Source of the DNA: Gammaproteobacteria bacterium
Lineage (GTDB): Bacteria > Pseudomonadota > Gammaproteobacteria > Pseudomonadales > Azotimanducaceae
Assembly: GCA_028821405.1 (NCBI GenBank)
Contig: JAPPGK010000020.1
Span: forward strand, 1-44,794
Direction of reading: 5' to 3'
Length of the DNA stretch: 44,794 nucleotides
Numbering within the stretch: the stretch's first letter is position 1; every line of letters starts with the position of its first letter. Shown here piece after piece: positions 44,778 to 44,794 of the stretch. The notes below the pieces were generated by a model that was not told the DNA's origin, did not search any database, and saw only the letters and a list, made by a program, of their open reading frames with translations. The position numbers were made by a program, and so were the translations under genes.

Positions 44778-44794
44778 CGAGTTTCCATCCCGGG

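Overview
This 44.8 kb window is GC-rich chromosomal DNA that looks gammaproteobacterial. The evidence is gene order (leuC-leuD-leuB / asd-truA / trpF-trpB-trpA-folC-dedD-cvpA-purF, the Pseudomonas-type arrangement) together with protein types: class 2 PyrD, true TatD, Slt70, a gamma-type TopA with three C-terminal zinc ribbons, and UspA. Genes are densely packed, with many ATGA, GTGA, TTGA and TGATG junctions and frequent GTG and TTG starts. No non-coding stretch exceeds 300 bases. The gaps that exist mostly hold two families of GC-rich dispersed hairpin repeats. I see no phage, integrase, transposase or CRISPR array. The species cannot be named; an uncultured marine or host-associated gammaproteobacterium would fit.

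Layout. 1-47: 3' part of tRNA-Pro(GGG). 150-4931 (+): GPH-family sugar symporter, pyrD, ammonium channel amt, and a DUF1080 secondary gene. 5139-9729 and on to 14037 (-): small membrane protein, 2-hydroxyacid dehydrogenase, ddl, S9 peptidase, GNAT acetyltransferase, small membrane protein, tatD, slt, uspA. 14317-20845 (+): membrane-anchored hypothetical, topA, YdjM-like protein, LLM-class oxidoreductase, transglutaminase/TPR lipoprotein. 20973-25458 (-): a probable selenoprotein, a glutathione S-transferase, and a large DUF1592-type c-heme protein. 25638-31609 (+): leuCDB, a Uma2 nuclease, asd, truA. 31621-35970 (-): a coupled cluster of a DUF2089 regulator, a small membrane protein, a SHOCT-like protein and a giant ABC-2 permease fused to an M1-like domain. 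36146-44512 (+): a second Uma2 nuclease, trpFBA, folC, dedD, cvpA, purF, DUF1289. 44513-44794: a large inverted repeat built from two copies of a dispersed element.

Most interesting signal. At 20973-22013 on the minus strand two open frames are separated only by an in-frame UGA (21356-21354). They read as one 346-residue AhpD/carboxymuconolactone-decarboxylase-like protein whose active site would be Cys-Phe-Tyr-Sec-x-x-x-His. The UGA sits exactly where the second cysteine of the family's CxxCxxxH motif belongs. The 36 bases right after it fold on paper into a bacterial SECIS-like hairpin (CGAC/GTCG, CUCCC/GGGAG and GG/CC helices, G-containing apical loop). The upstream gene is a glutathione S-transferase joined to it by a GTGA overlap, suggesting a thiol/selenol peroxide or electrophile detoxification pair. 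The second unusual locus is the DUF2089/SHOCT/ABC-2-M1 cluster, whose M1-like domain has lost HExxH, which carries a golvesin-like C-terminus, and which has no ATPase beside it.
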